The position numbers and the translations under genes were made by a program. This document shows, in pieces, positions 28,406 through 38,146 of a stretch of DNA of 64,000 nucleotides (its first letter is position 1; each line of letters starts with the position of its first letter). The notes below the pieces were generated by a model. That model was given only the letters and a program-made list of their open reading frames with translations, was not told the DNA's origin and made no database searches. The DNA lies in the NCBI GenBank assembly GCA_018842655.1, contig JAGTWN010000004.1:1860001-1924000 (forward strand). The letters are read 5' to 3'. Source of the stretch: Candidatus Pantoea haifensis. GTDB lineage: Bacteria; Pseudomonadota; Gammaproteobacteria; Enterobacterales; Enterobacteriaceae.

Positions 28406-29204
28406 AGCCTGAAAGCGCAATCATTCTACGAAGCAAGTTAGCGGCTTGCTTGTCAGGTAATGCGAGGATCGCGCTGTAAAGATCAATCGACATAGCACAC
28501 ATTGATGAACGGTCTACAGCGGTATCGGCAGGCATATTTAACTGCTGAAGCCTGTCGCCCCATTTTTTATAAAGCCCGGCAACCACATTTTGCAGATCGC
28601 GCTGGGCAGCTTCCTTATCGACAGGCAGATCCGCCTGAACACTGCTCAGAAGTAACACTTCCATCGCCTGCGCATCGAGTTGATTTAATGCGGGCGAAAG
28701 GGTTTTTATCAGATTCACTCCGCCGTTGACTTGCGGGTAGAGATAACGGAAGCAGAGCTGGGCATTGATCTTGTTAAGTGCCTGCATCTCCTGCACCGAC
28801 ACTCGAATATAATTGACTACCGCCGCGTCTGGCGCACGCATCAAGCGTTGGTTAATCACCTCTGCAAGCCAGCCACGCAGTTCGCCAGTGGCCTGTTGAG
28901 CGGATTCGCCAGCACGAATTTTATGCATTAACTCTTGTACCAAAAGCTGCCACAGCGCAGGTTCCTGCTGTTGCAATACCCGATAACCCGGCGTTTGCGC
29001 CAGTTGCTCTTCCGCCAGCATTTGTTGCTGTGCACGCTGCTGCCTGGGGTGCATCCAGCTGAACCACAATAAATTGGCCAGGATAACAGGCAGCAGGAAA
29101 ATCAGTACGCCCTGCCACACGCGCAACCGGGTCGTTTTAATCAGGCCAAAAATGATTAACGCCAGCAGCACAAAGGCCGCCAGCGTAATTAAAAACAGTG
29201 TCAT
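28404..29204 (-). CDS. Inner-membrane protein of unknown function
   Basis: 266 residues. Two adjacent TM helices (about residues 3-22 and 31-50; ITLAAFVLLALIIFGLIKTT and VLIFLLPVILANLLWFSW) anchor a 210-residue alpha-helical domain rich in Gln/Leu, containing LCFRYLYPQVNGG and a Cys near residue 235. No catalytic motif or known family seen. It is the last gene of a close-packed operon iclR-usp-this gene (gaps of 7 and 9 nt), which suggests a shared stress or metabolic role. AT/GC use is like the core genome. Confidence 0.7.
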   Translation of the reverse strand: MTLFLITLAAFVLLALIIFGLIKTTRLRVWQGVLIFLLPVILANLLWFSWMHPRQQRAQQQMLAEEQLAQTPGYRVLQQQEPALWQLLVQELMHKIRAGESAQQATGELRGWLAEVINQRLMRAPDAAVVNYIRVSVQEMQALNKINAQLCFRYLYPQVNGGVNLIKTLSPALNQLDAQAMEVLLLSSVQADLPVDKEAAQRDLQNVVAGLYKKWGDRLQQLNMPADTAVDRSSMCAMSIDLYSAILALPDKQAANLLRRMIALSG

Positions 29205-29213
29205 GCCGCGTGG

Positions 29214-29666
29214 TTATTCCTTTCGTACATCAATAAGTACCGGACAATGAGCACGCTCAATCACGGCAGCACTCACCGATCCTTTTAACAGGCGATTAAA
29301 TGAAGAGAGATGCCGACGGCCCATGATAATCATACTGGCCTTAAGCTGCTCCGATTGCGCAATAATAGTATCCGCCGCCTCACCCGCTAAAATCATGCCC
29401 CGGGCATCGATGCCAGCACGCAACAGCGGCGCGAGCGCATGGCGTACCACCATTTCAGCCGTATTTTGCTCATCCTGCGCTGCGACAAAATCAGACGGAT
29501 CTTCAGCCGCATCAATCTCAATCGGCTGATTACAGGATGAGTATGCGGGATCAATACAGCACAACACCACTACCTGTGCCTTGTGCGCCAACGCTTCATC
29601 CATCGTCAGCGAGATGACTTTTTCAGCGACCGGCGAATTATCAACGGCCATTAATATGGTTTTCAT
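29214..29666 (-). CDS. Universal stress protein (UspA family)
   Basis: 150-residue single-domain Usp: strand-1 signature MKTILMAVDNSPVAEKVISL, IIMGRRHLSSFNRLLKGSVS (equivalent of the ATP-binding G-2x-G-9x-G[S/T] loop, with Gly then GS) and the closing HCPVLIDV. The long insert between strands 2 and 3 (IEIDAAEDPSDFVAAQDEQN) is distinctive. The ATP motif lacks the second canonical glycine, so nucleotide binding is uncertain. It follows the IclR regulator by 7 nt and precedes the membrane protein by 9 nt. Confidence 0.88.
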   Translation of the reverse strand: MKTILMAVDNSPVAEKVISLTMDEALAHKAQVVVLCCIDPAYSSCNQPIEIDAAEDPSDFVAAQDEQNTAEMVVRHALAPLLRAGIDARGMILAGEAADTIIAQSEQLKASMIIMGRRHLSSFNRLLKGSVSAAVIERAHCPVLIDVRKE

Positions 29667-29673
29667 CGAATGG

Positions 29674-30459
29674 TTATCCTTCTACAGCAGCGATTTTGCC
29701 AATTTCACGTATCAGCGCCTCTTTGCACTTGAGTATTTCCTCACGATAACGCGCTTCATGTTTGAGAAAACGTGCAGTGGGCACCAGCAGAGAGACGGAA
29801 AAACGACCAAACAGCGTATCCAGTGCTACAGCCATGGTTGAAATACCTTCCAGCGTTTCACCACGATCGTAGGAGATACCGCTTTCGCGCACTTCCGCTA
29901 TGCGTTGAAGCAGTTGCGGCAAGGTTTTTACTGTCATCTCAGTCAGTTCGCGATAAGCCTCACCAACCATTACCCGTACATCTTCGTCACTCTCCAGCGC
30001 CAGCAGCGCCCGACCACCAGAGGTGCTGTAAAGCGGCAGGTTTAGCCCAATGCGCGGTACGACACGTAGCTCGCGCGAGGCAACCACATAATGGATGATG
30101 GCCAGTTGCGTACCGCTGGCACGCGCCAGCGAAACCGTTTCATTGGTATCCGCGCACAGTTTTTCCAGTAAGGGTTTCGCTAAATCTACGACGTCTGTAT
30201 GTACGCTTGAGATCAGTTTAAGTAAAGCGGGGCCGAGCCGCAGCCCGCCTGCGCCACTGCTGCGTACCAGTTGAGCACTGTCCAACGCCGCCACGATGCG
30301 TTGTACCGTTGAGCGCGGTAAATCAACGGCCTGGGCAATTTCGCCGAGACTCATACCCCTGGGATGTTCACCTAATGCGTTCAAAATTTTTGCTGCGCGA
30401 GCGATGACCTGAATGCCACCGGTTTTTTCATCCTCGCGGCTGGATGGAAGTTGAGCCAT
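29674..30459 (-). CDS. IclR-family transcriptional regulator
   Basis: 261 residues from the ATG at 30459 (MAQLPSSREDEKTGGIQVIA); longer readings run into the promoter. N-terminal winged HTH: IQVIARAAKILNALGEHPRG, SLGEIAQAVDLPRSTVQRIV. C-terminal IclR effector domain: SGTQLAIIHYVVASRELRVV, GRALLALESDEDVRV, ISYDRGETLEGISTMAVALD with the usual ligand-pocket features. It is divergent from an efflux pair at 30607 and leads the usp operon. Direct repeats in the shared promoter (30522-30582) are good operator candidates. Confidence 0.88.
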   Translation of the reverse strand: MAQLPSSREDEKTGGIQVIARAAKILNALGEHPRGMSLGEIAQAVDLPRSTVQRIVAALDSAQLVRSSGAGGLRLGPALLKLISSVHTDVVDLAKPLLEKLCADTNETVSLARASGTQLAIIHYVVASRELRVVPRIGLNLPLYSTSGGRALLALESDEDVRVMVGEAYRELTEMTVKTLPQLLQRIAEVRESGISYDRGETLEGISTMAVALDTLFGRFSVSLLVPTARFLKHEARYREEILKCKEALIREIGKIAAVEG

Positions 30460-30521
30460 AGCGTCGTCCTGTTTGAGCTGCCTTACTGTAGCGTGATTAA
30501 GGCACTTTTTACAGCATGTAC

Positions 30522-30582
30522 CACATTGCAATACATCATACCGGGATGTAAGATTGTGATCTGTATCACATCGCAATACACC
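30522..30582. promoter_or_regulatory. Divergent iclR/efflux promoter with CRP site and direct repeats
   Basis: TGTGA-TCTGTA-TCACA (30555-30570) matches the CRP consensus in both half-sites. Two 16-bp direct repeats, CACATTGCAATACATC (30522-30537) and CACATCGCAATACACC (30567-30582), share 14 of 16 positions at a 45-bp spacing and flank it. The repeats are candidate IclR-type operators. The region separates iclR (minus) from the MFS gene (plus). Confidence 0.6.
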
Positions 30583-30606
30583 GCATCAAATTATAAGAGA
30601 AATGTT

Positions 30607-32207
30607 ATGAACGCTACGCCTGCCTCCGCGCCGGCCCCGCATCCTTTTACCCTGCGTCTGGCACTGGGCTTAGTCGGTGTGCTGATCGCTGCGCTGACTT
30701 CAGGGTTGAACGATCGCGTTACGGATATCGCGCTGGCTGATATTCGGGCAGCAACCGGCATCAGTTACGATCAGGGTAGCTGGATTATTTCCGCTTATCA
30801 GGCAGCCGAAGTGGCGGCGATGATGATTGCGCCGTGGTTTGCCGTCACCTTCTCGCTACGCCGTTTTACCCTGACGGCATCGGCTGGTTTTATGCTGACC
30901 GGCATACTGCTGCCGATGATGCCGACGCCAACACTGTTTATTGCACTGCGCGTGGTACAGGGTTTATTTGGGGCGCACTGCCGCCAATGCTGATGACCGT
31001 GGCGCTGCGTTTTCTGCCGCCCCCGCTAAAACTTTATGGTCTTGGTGGCTATGCCTTAACGGCGACTTTTGGGCCGAACATGGCCGCGTCGCTGGCCGCC
31101 TTCTGGACCGATGAAGTGAGCTGGATGTTTGTATTCTGGCAAGTCGTGCCGGCGATGTTAATTGGGATGCTGCTGATCGGCTGGGGCTTACCTCAGGATC
31201 CGTTGCGTACTGAGCGTTTCAAACAGATCGATCTCTTCGGCATGCTGACCGGCTGCAGCGCGATCGCTTTGCTGATTTTGGCGTTGACGCAAGGCGAGCG
31301 TCTCGACTGGCTTAATTCGCCGCTGTTTGTTGGCTTACTGCTGACTGCCCTGCCGCTGTTCGTGGTGTTCCTGATTAATGAATGGTTTCATCCGCTGCCG
31401 TTGTTTAAGTTGCAAATGCTGCAACGGCGCAATCTGACACACGGATTACTGGCGTTAGCCGGTGTGCTGATCGTGTCACTTTCTGGCTCTGCCCTGCCCT
31501 CCGCTTATTTTGCGCAGGTCGAAGGTTTTCGCACGCTCGAGTTTGCGCCGCTGGCGTTAGCCATTGGTCTGCCGCAGCTGCTGATCGCGCCGCTGGTTGC
31601 GGCATTACTCAATATCCGCTGGATTGACTGCCGCTGGGTGCTGGCAGCCGGTCTTGGTTTGCTCGTGACTTCCTGTGGGCTGGGAATGCACATTACCAGC
31701 GACTGGGCGCGACAAAACTTCTGGCTGATCCAGATTTTGCAGGCTTTTGGGCAACCAATGGTGATTTTGCCGATATTGATGAGCGCCACCAGCGTAGTCG
31801 CTCCGCCAGAAGGGCCGTTTGCCTCCGCGATGTTTAATACCGTGCGCGGCTTTTCCAGTATTGCGGCGTCGACCTTAGTGAGCTGGTTTGTCAGTCACCG
31901 CGAGCAGTTTCATTCCAACGTGCTGATTAACCATGCAGTCAGCCGCCCGTGGCTGATGACGGCTCTTGACAGCAGTCAGGCAAACCGTAGCCAGCCGCTG
32001 TTGCCGGATGGCAGCGTAAGCAGTAGCGAAAACCTGAGCGGTTTTGCCACCCTGGTGAAACATCAGGCGCTGGTTCTGAGCCTGAGCGATACTTGGATGC
32101 TGCTGATTGGCTTTGCTGCTTTCATGCTTTTATTGACGGCCATTTTGCCGAAGCGCGTATGGCCGCCACAAACCCTGATTCAACCCGTAACACCGACGTC
32201 GAGATAA
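30607..32207 (+). CDS. DHA2-family MFS efflux permease (EmrB/EmrY-like), split by a frameshift
   Basis: 533 residues with 14 predicted TM helices. Motifs include LNDRVTDIALADIRAATGIS, DQGSWIISAYQAAEVAAMMI and RVVQGLFGGALPPMLM (the family's R.LQG..GG..PP..). The frame breaks at the G4 run at 30970-30973; adding one G joins LFG to GALPPMLMTVAL. It exports drugs or metabolites through a tripartite complex with the HlyD-type adaptor encoded 6 nt downstream and an outer-membrane channel elsewhere. Regulation is presumably by the divergent IclR protein and CRP. The substrate is unknown. Confidence 0.88.
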
Positions 32208-32213
32208 CTGAAT

Positions 32214-33242
32214 ATGCGTGCTTTAGTAATGAGAAGAACCGTGCTGCTGAGCCTGTTGCTGCTGGTTTTACTGGCGATAGCGTTTTTTATCTGGTCAGCC
32301 ATGACCAGTAACGATCACCGCACTGATGATGCTTATGTGAACGCCGACTACACGCTGGTCGCGCCGAAAGTATCCGGCTATATCGCCAGCGTCAACGTGC
32401 AGGATAACCAGCAAGTGAAAGCCGGTGAACTGCTGGCAACGCTGGACGATCGTGACTATCGCGTGGCGCTGGAGAGTGCCGAAGCCGCCCTGCAAGTCAG
32501 CCAGGCTAAGCTCATGAGCAGCCAGGCGCAACTGGAGCAGCAGCAGTCGGTGATTGAGCAACAAAAAGCCAGCTTAGCGGCCAACCAGGCATCAGCACAG
32601 TACGCCGGACAAAGTGCCGATCGCTATAATCGCCTGTATAAAAGCGGGACCGTTGCCGCCGACGATCAACAGAAGGCCAGCTCGACGCAGCGTTCAGCAT
32701 TAGCGGCAGTTCGTCAGAGTCAGGCCGCGTTAGCGTCAGCTATAAAAGAAGTCGGCGTGTTAAAAGCAGCGGTGCGTTCAGCCGAAGCGGACGTAGCAGC
32801 GGCCAAAGCCAGCGTCGATCAGGCGCGCCTGAACCTTTCTTATACTCGCATCGTCGCGCCAGTTGATGGCATGGTCGGACAGCGTTCAGTGCGTATTGGC
32901 GCTTACGTCTCTGCCGGGACACGCCTGCTGGCGGTGGTGCCGTTACAGCAAACCTACATCACCGCCAACTATCTTGAGACGCAATTAACGGATGTTCGCC
33001 AGGGGCAGCGTGTGCTGGTGAAGGTGGATGCCCTGCCTGGCAAAACCTTTGTTGGCCACGTTGACAGTATTGCGCCAGCAACAGGCGCGACTTTTTCAGC
33101 CATTTCTCCTGATAACGCAACGGGCAACTACACTAAAGTGGTTCAACGTCTGCCGGTGAAAATTGTGCTGGAGAGCAATCAACAAGATCTGGCGCAATTG
33201 CGTGTCGGCATGTCGGCGATCCCTGAAATCCAGGTGCACTAA
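32214..33242 (+). CDS. HlyD/EmrA-type membrane-fusion adaptor of the efflux pair
   Basis: 342 residues: N-terminal anchor TVLLSLLLLVLLAIAFFIW (about 9-27), first half of the barrel-sandwich hybrid (DDAYVNADYTLVAPKVSGYI), a long alpha-helical hairpin (about 85-205, rich in Gln/Ala), second half (LSYTRIVAPVDGMVGQRSVR) and a beta-barrel domain (VKVDALPGKTFVGHVDSIAP). This order is diagnostic of EmrA/EmrK. The preceding permease ends 6 nt upstream, so both are co-transcribed. It bridges the inner-membrane pump to a TolC-like channel. Confidence 0.9.
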   Translation: MRALVMRRTVLLSLLLLVLLAIAFFIWSAMTSNDHRTDDAYVNADYTLVAPKVSGYIASVNVQDNQQVKAGELLATLDDRDYRVALESAEAALQVSQAKLMSSQAQLEQQQSVIEQQKASLAANQASAQYAGQSADRYNRLYKSGTVAADDQQKASSTQRSALAAVRQSQAALASAIKEVGVLKAAVRSAEADVAAAKASVDQARLNLSYTRIVAPVDGMVGQRSVRIGAYVSAGTRLLAVVPLQQTYITANYLETQLTDVRQGQRVLVKVDALPGKTFVGHVDSIAPATGATFSAISPDNATGNYTKVVQRLPVKIVLESNQQDLAQLRVGMSAIPEIQVH

Positions 33243-33442
33243 ATTTTGTGAGGAATATCTCAGTAACGCCCTATTTCATTTACGCTCGATTCCGCGTAAA
33301 TTAGCGGCCGATCCTGTTCTGAGTTCCTCAGATCGCCCCGGGAAGAAGCGTACTGTTGCGATAAACAGAGACCTTTTCCCATCTGTTCGCGTTGCGCTGG
33401 TCCGGGATCGCCATCATCGTAGCCGCTCAGAGGAGTTGTTTT

Positions 33443-33516
33443 GTGAAATATGCCTTAATGGGAATTTCTTTTTCGTGTTGCTTTGGGTCGGCACCTTTGT
33501 GCTGATGCTGAAATAG
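33443..33516 (+). CDS. ypdK: Small membrane protein YpdK, frameshifted
   Basis: 24-residue single-TM peptide. The GTG start has AGAGGAG upstream (33431-). Adding one T to the T5 run at 33469-33473 gives MKYALMGISFFVLLWVGTFV-LMLK, which matches E. coli YpdK (MKYFFMGISF...WAGTFALM) in length and pattern, and it sits next to alaC as in E. coli. Without that base it reads a short Cys-rich nonsense tail. The 200 nt upstream hold a structured leader, including TCTGAG-TTC-CTCAGA at about 33318-33332. Function unknown. Note that the leader follows the efflux operon without a clear terminator. Confidence 0.75.
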
Positions 33517-33541
33517 TGTAAAGCGCCGTAAAAAGCTGCCA

Positions 33542-33563
33542 GGGGCGACGTTTATGTCGCCCC
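33542..33563. terminator. Hairpin between ypdK and alaC
   Basis: GGGGCGAC and GTCGCCCC, an 8-bp stem with a 6-nt loop, lie between the convergent ends of ypdK (33516) and alaC (33573). The T tracts are displaced (GATTGGCTTTT on plus; CTGGCAGCTTTTT on minus), so its efficiency is uncertain. Confidence 0.5.
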
Positions 33564-33572
33564 GATTGGCTT

Positions 33573-34808
33573 TTAAACCTCTTCTTCCAGACTTTTTACG
33601 CTGCCAGGCAGAATGCCGTCGGCACGGAACATCGCTTTAATTCCCCGCACTGCCTGACGAATACGATCGCTGTTTTCAATCAGTGCAAAACGCACATGGG
33701 TATCGCCGTAATCACCAAAGCCAATGCCTGGCGACACGCATACTTTCGCTTCCTGCAGCATATGCTTGGCGAATTCCAGTGAGCCGAGGTGAGCATAGTG
33801 ATCAGGGATTTTGGCCCAGACGTACATCGAAGCCTTTGGATTTTCCACCATCCAGCCCGCTTCATGCAGTCCTTTTACCAGCACATCACGTCGACGCTTA
33901 TACTGCTCAGCAATATCGCGCACGCACTGCTGATCGCCTTCCAGCGCAGCAATTGCCGCCACCTGTAGCGGTGTAAACGTGCCGTAATCGTGATAGCTTT
34001 TGATACGTGCCAGCGCCGCTACCAGCTCTTTGTTACCCACCATAAAGCCGATACGCCAACCCGCCATGTTGTAGCTTTTAGACAGCGTAAAAAATTCAAC
34101 TGCTACATCACGCGCACCGGGCACCTGCATAATAGAGGGCGCTTTCCAGCCGTCATAAACGATATCAGCATAGGCCAGATCGTGGATCACCAGCACGTTG
34201 TACTGCTTCGCCAGCGCAATGACGCGCTCGAAAAAGTCCAGCTCGACGCACTGTGCTGTAGGATTTGAAGGAAAACCCAAAATCATCATCTTCGGCTTGG
34301 GATAGCTTTCACGAATCGCACGTTCCAGCTCATTGAAAAAATCAACGCCTGCAACCAGCGGCACTGAGCGCACCTGCGCACCCGCAATCACCGCGCCGTA
34401 AATATGAATGGGATAACTGGGGTTCGGCACCAGAACAGTATCGCCATGATCGAGCGTAGCCAGCATCAGATGCGCCAGCCCCTCTTTCGAGCCGATAGTG
34501 ACAATGGCTTCCGATTCAGGATCGATATCAACCTGATAACGATCGGCGTACCAGCGTGAAATAGCACGGCGCAGCCGGGGAATACCTTTAGAGGTTGAGT
34601 AACCGTGGGTATCGTCGCGTTGAGCAACCTGACACAGCTTCTCTACGATGTGCGGCGGCGTTGCGCCATCAGGATTACCCATCGAAAAGTCGATAATATC
34701 TTCGCCGCGCCGACGCGCAGCCATCTTCAATTCAGCGGTGATGTTGAAAACATAAGGCGGTAGACGTTCAATACGCGAAAAACGGCGGGGTGTGCTGTTA
34801 TCAGCCAT
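33573..34808 (-). CDS. alaC: Glutamate-pyruvate aminotransferase AlaC
   Basis: 411-residue fold-type I PLP aminotransferase that makes alanine from pyruvate and glutamate; in E. coli it is the main alanine transaminase with AvtA and AlaA. PLP Lys244 lies in [14 protein letters not shown]; other conserved blocks are [45 protein letters not shown] and [12 protein letters not shown]. The family's N-terminal [15 protein letters not shown] is present. Inverted repeats in its leader (CGGACcGTCCG at 34835-34845 and GGTCAC-TGTT-GTGACC at 34855-34870) could be operator elements. Intact and conserved in position next to ypdK. Confidence 0.93.
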   Translation of the reverse strand: MADNSTPRRFSRIERLPPYVFNITAELKMAARRRGEDIIDFSMGNPDGATPPHIVEKLCQVAQRDDTHGYSTSKGIPRLRRAISRWYADRYQVDIDPESEAIVTIGSKEGLAHLMLATLDHGDTVLVPNPSYPIHIYGAVIAGAQVRSVPLVAGVDFFNELERAIRESYPKPKMMILGFPSNPTAQCVELDFFERVIALAKQYNVLVIHDLAYADIVYDGWKAPSIMQVPGARDVAVEFFTLSKSYNMAGWRIGFMVGNKELVAALARIKSYHDYGTFTPLQVAAIAALEGDQQCVRDIAEQYKRRRDVLVKGLHEAGWMVENPKASMYVWAKIPDHYAHLGSLEFAKHMLQEAKVCVSPGIGFGDYGDTHVRFALIENSDRIRQAVRGIKAMFRADGILPGSVKSLEEEV

Positions 34809-34926
34809 AGTGTCCTCTGGATTACGTAAGCGCCCGGACCGTCCGAGCGACGCTGGTCACTGTTGTGACCTGAACAAGAACATAACGTGACGATAACAAC
34901 CTTGTCGAGAGCGGTAGAAAATTATT

Positions 34927-35451
34927 TTATTTTTTCGAATTCAGTCGTCCTAACACCCAATCGTTTACCCAGCGTCTTTTCAGCAGATAATTATCCCGTA
35001 GCGTGCCTTCAAGTTGAAAACCGTTTTTCTCAAGAATGCAGCGCGAAGGCCAGTTGCCCTCGATCACCATCGCTTTGAGCTTATGAAAATCAGCTTTAAG
35101 CAAAAACTCACACAGCGCCGCCAGCGCCTCCTGACCAAACCCCTGGCCGCAGTGGCGATGAAGCAGCATGTAACCGACTTCGGCCTGGCGATAGGGCTCC
35201 CATTCCGGGCTACAGCCAAACAAACCAATCGCTTCACCATTATCGCGGCGGCGCGCAACCAGACACAGCATGTGGAAACTGGTTACCTGCCACGGCGCGA
35301 GGCGCTCATTGAAACGCTGACGTAAATCGACTTCATCCGGGATCTCACTGACCCAGGTCATGGTTTCGCTGTCTTCGTGTACGGCCCGAAACAGTTGCCA
35401 GTCTTCAGGCTTCAACGTACTCAGAATTAATCTTGGTGTGGTTAAGTGCAT
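34927..35451 (-). CDS. GNAT-family N-acetyltransferase (RimJ/RimL-like)
   Basis: 174 residues. Acetyl-CoA binding motif A-like segment YMLLHRHCGQGFGQEALAAL (the R/Q-x-x-G-x-G/A signature is QGFGQE), the N-terminal LTTPRLILSTLKPEDWQLF of RimJ/RimL-type acetyltransferases, and the closing WPSRCILEKNGFQLEGTLRD. It acetylates an amino group of a protein or small molecule; the substrate is unknown. Monocistronic, 118 bp from alaC. The start is an ATG at 35451 without a strong ribosome site. Confidence 0.85.
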   Translation of the reverse strand: MHLTTPRLILSTLKPEDWQLFRAVHEDSETMTWVSEIPDEVDLRQRFNERLAPWQVTSFHMLCLVARRRDNGEAIGLFGCSPEWEPYRQAEVGYMLLHRHCGQGFGQEALAALCEFLLKADFHKLKAMVIEGNWPSRCILEKNGFQLEGTLRDNYLLKRRWVNDWVLGRLNSKK

Positions 35452-35706
35452 TCCTCTGCTCCCGTTCGCGGCAGTTCAGTTGTCGCCGACTCGCGTCATC
35501 CTGGCAACATAGCAAACCGACCCTGTACCGACCAGCCGTCGACGAGGAAAAAGAGATCCCCTTATTGACAGTCAACTTTTCCTCTTTTTTATTCTTAATG
35601 GATTTGATCTAAAACATAAACACCCGTTCTGACGAAGATGTGTGCTAGCGGATCGCGATCACATTTTTTATCATAGGCGCTACTTTTTTCTATCAAAGAG
35701 TCGCCT

Positions 35707-37394
35707 GTGTCTTCCCACTTCACGATGTTACTGGCCGTGTTCGACCGTGCCGCGTTAATGTTGATCTGTCTGTTCTTCCTGACACGCACGCGCCCGTTTC
35801 GCCAACTGTTGCAGAAGGATGAGCATACGCCGCTGGAGAAGCTGGCGGTTACCGCTGTTTTCTCACTGTTTGCGCTGTTCAGTACCTGGTCTGGCGTTGA
35901 CGTTGACGGCTCGCTGCTTAACGTTCGGGTAATAGCCGTCATGGCGGGTGGCATCCTGTTTGGTCCGTGGGTGGGTATCGCAACCGGCATCATTGCGGGC
36001 GTACATCGCTTTCTGATCGATATTCATGGCGTGACTTCGGTGCCTTGCCTGATTACCAGCATCGTTGCCGGTATCGTTGCGGGTGGTATTAATCGTCGGG
36101 TGTTGAAAGAACATCGCTGGCGCGTCGGAATAATAGGCGGGATGCTGTGTGAAAGCCTGACCATGTTGCTGATTGTCGTCTGGGCGCGCCCGACCGCGTT
36201 GGGCTTAGCCATTGTCTCTGAAATTGCCCTGCCGATGATCCTCGGCGCATCCAGCATAGGTTTGATTGTCTTACTGGTGCAAAGCGTTGAAGGGGAAAAA
36301 GAGGCCATCGCGGCACGTCAGGCCAAACTCGCGCTGGAAATTGCCAATAAAACATTGCCCCTTTTTCGTCAGGTGAACAGCGATTCGCTGCGTAATATCT
36401 GTGACATTATCCGACGTGATATCAAAGCCGATGCGGTAGCGATGACCAATAAGCAACAGATTTTGGCCTATGTCGGTTACGGCGAAAAAATTATCAACAG
36501 GGGGATGATGACATCAGTCCAACCACGGCACAGGCAATTGCCAGTGGTAAAATCATCATCAAAAACAATGATGAAGCTCACCGCACTAAAGATATTCACT
36601 CCATGATTGTCATTCCGCTGTGGGAAAAAGGCAAAGTCACCGGCACGCTAAAAATTTATTATCGCCGCGCGCATCGCATCACCGGTTCTTTAAAAGAGAT
36701 GGCGATTGGCCTGTCACAAATCATCTCTACCCAGCTGGAGGTGTCTCGTGCTGAACAGCTGCGTGAAATGGCGAATAAAGCGGAACTGCGTGCGCTGCAA
36801 AGCAAAATAAATCCCCATTTCCTGTTTAATGCGCTTAATGCCATCTCCTCTTCGATTCGGTTAAATCCCGATACGGCGCGTCAGTTAGTGATCAATCTTT
36901 CACGTTATTTGCGCTACAACCTCGAATTAAATGATGACGAACTGATCGATATTAAACAGGAGCTGTGGCAGGTCAAAGATTACATCGCCATTGAGCAGGC
37001 TCGCTTTGGCGATAAGCTGTCGATGATTTATGACGTAGATGAAGATCTGCACTTTTCGCTACCGAGTCTGCTGATTCAGCCCCTGGTTGAAAATGCGATT
37101 GTGCATGGCATACAGCCTTGCCGCGGTAAGGGTGTTGTGACCTTAAGCGTCAGAGATTTAGGCGATCGGGTGCGTATAGCCGTTCGGGATACCGGCCAGG
37201 GTATCAGCGATGAGGTGATGGCGCGCGTGGCACGAGATGACATGCCGGGCAATAAAATTGGCCTGCTTAATGTCCATCATCGGGTGAAATTACTCTCTGG
37301 TCAGGGATTGAGCATTGTACGTCACCAGCCTGGTACTGAAATTTCCTTCACTCTGAGTAAAAACGGTCAGCTGCTGACGGGGAGCCTGGTGTGA
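35707..37394 (+). CDS. ypdA: LytS-type sensor histidine kinase YpdA, split by a frameshift
   Basis: 562-residue kinase of the pyruvate-responsive YpdA/YpdB system. N-terminal 5TM-5TMR_LYT sensor (about residues 1-200: [40 protein letters not shown]), a GAF domain (about 230-350), and a HisKA_7TM-type catalytic core with the phospho-acceptor His in [20 protein letters not shown], and the ATP lid [13 protein letters not shown] ... GTGxGx-like [11 protein letters not shown]. The frame breaks at the G5 run at 36500-36504; adding one G continues [20 protein letters not shown]. The GTG start at 35707 is followed 1.7 kb on by ypdB, with a 4-bp overlap. Confidence 0.93.
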
Positions 37395-38113
37395 AAGCTA
37401 TCATTGTCGAAGATGAGTTTTTAGCCCAACAAGAGTTAAGCTGGATGATTCAGCAGCACAGCCAGATCCAGATAGAAGCCTGCTTTGATGACGGACTGGA
37501 TGTGCTGAAATATCTGCAACAGCATCGTGTCGATGTGATTTTCCTGGATATTAATATCCCCTCACTGGATGGCATGTTGCTGGCACAAAATATTCATCAG
37601 TTCGCTCATAAACCCTTAATTGTGTTTATTACTGCCTGGAAAGAGCATGCGGTGGATGCGTTTGAACTGGAAGCATTTGATTATATTCTCAAGCCGTATC
37701 ATGAATCGCGTATCATCACTATGCTCAGCAAACTGGAAGCTACCTGGCAACAGCAACATGCACAAACGCCCGCCGCGCATGTCTCTCACACTGTTAATTT
37801 GCACAAAGATGAGCGCATCATCGTCACTGATGTGAATGATATCTATTATGTTGAAGCGCACGAAAAGCTGACGTTTGTTTATACCCGCCGCGAAGCCTAT
37901 GTGATGTCGATGAACATCAGCGAGTTTTGCTCACGCCTGCCAGAACAGCAATTTTTTCGCTGCCATCGTTCTTACTGCGTTAACCTCAACAAAATCCGCG
38001 AGATAGAACCGTGGTTCAACAATACCTATCTATTAAAGCTGCGCGATTTAGAATTTCAGGTGCCAGTCAGCCGCAGTAAAGTAAAAATTTTTCGCCAGCT
38101 GATGCGTTTATAA
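37391..38113 (+). CDS. ypdB: LytTR response regulator YpdB
   Basis: 240 residues. Receiver domain (about 1-120) with phospho-acceptor Asp53 in [11 protein letters not shown], switch Thr/Lys in [10 protein letters not shown] and KPY, then a LytTR DNA-binding domain (about 135-240) with [20 protein letters not shown] and [20 protein letters not shown]. It is nearly superimposable on E. coli YpdB. The GTG start overlaps the ypdA stop (GTGTGA). Its expected target, yhjX, lies about 11 kb away with three YpdB-type boxes. Ends at a bidirectional terminator. Confidence 0.95.
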   Translation: MKAIIVEDEFLAQQELSWMIQQHSQIQIEACFDDGLDVLKYLQQHRVDVIFLDINIPSLDGMLLAQNIHQFAHKPLIVFITAWKEHAVDAFELEAFDYILKPYHESRIITMLSKLEATWQQQHAQTPAAHVSHTVNLHKDERIIVTDVNDIYYVEAHEKLTFVYTRREAYVMSMNISEFCSRLPEQQFFRCHRSYCVNLNKIREIEPWFNNTYLLKLRDLEFQVPVSRSKVKIFRQLMRL

Positions 38114-38138
38114 AAAAACGGCCCGCAGGCCGTTTTTT
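38113..38138. terminator. Bidirectional terminator between ypdB and glk
   Basis: AAAAAACGGCC-CGCA-GGCCGTTTTTT, a symmetric stem with A and T flanks, serves both convergent genes. Confidence 0.88.
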
Positions 38139-38146
38139 GTTTTGAC

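Noticed and set aside
28223-28420. Minus-strand 65-codon frame over the orphan terminator
   Set aside because: No ribosome site, no family pattern, and it overlaps the end of the 28404-29204 gene.
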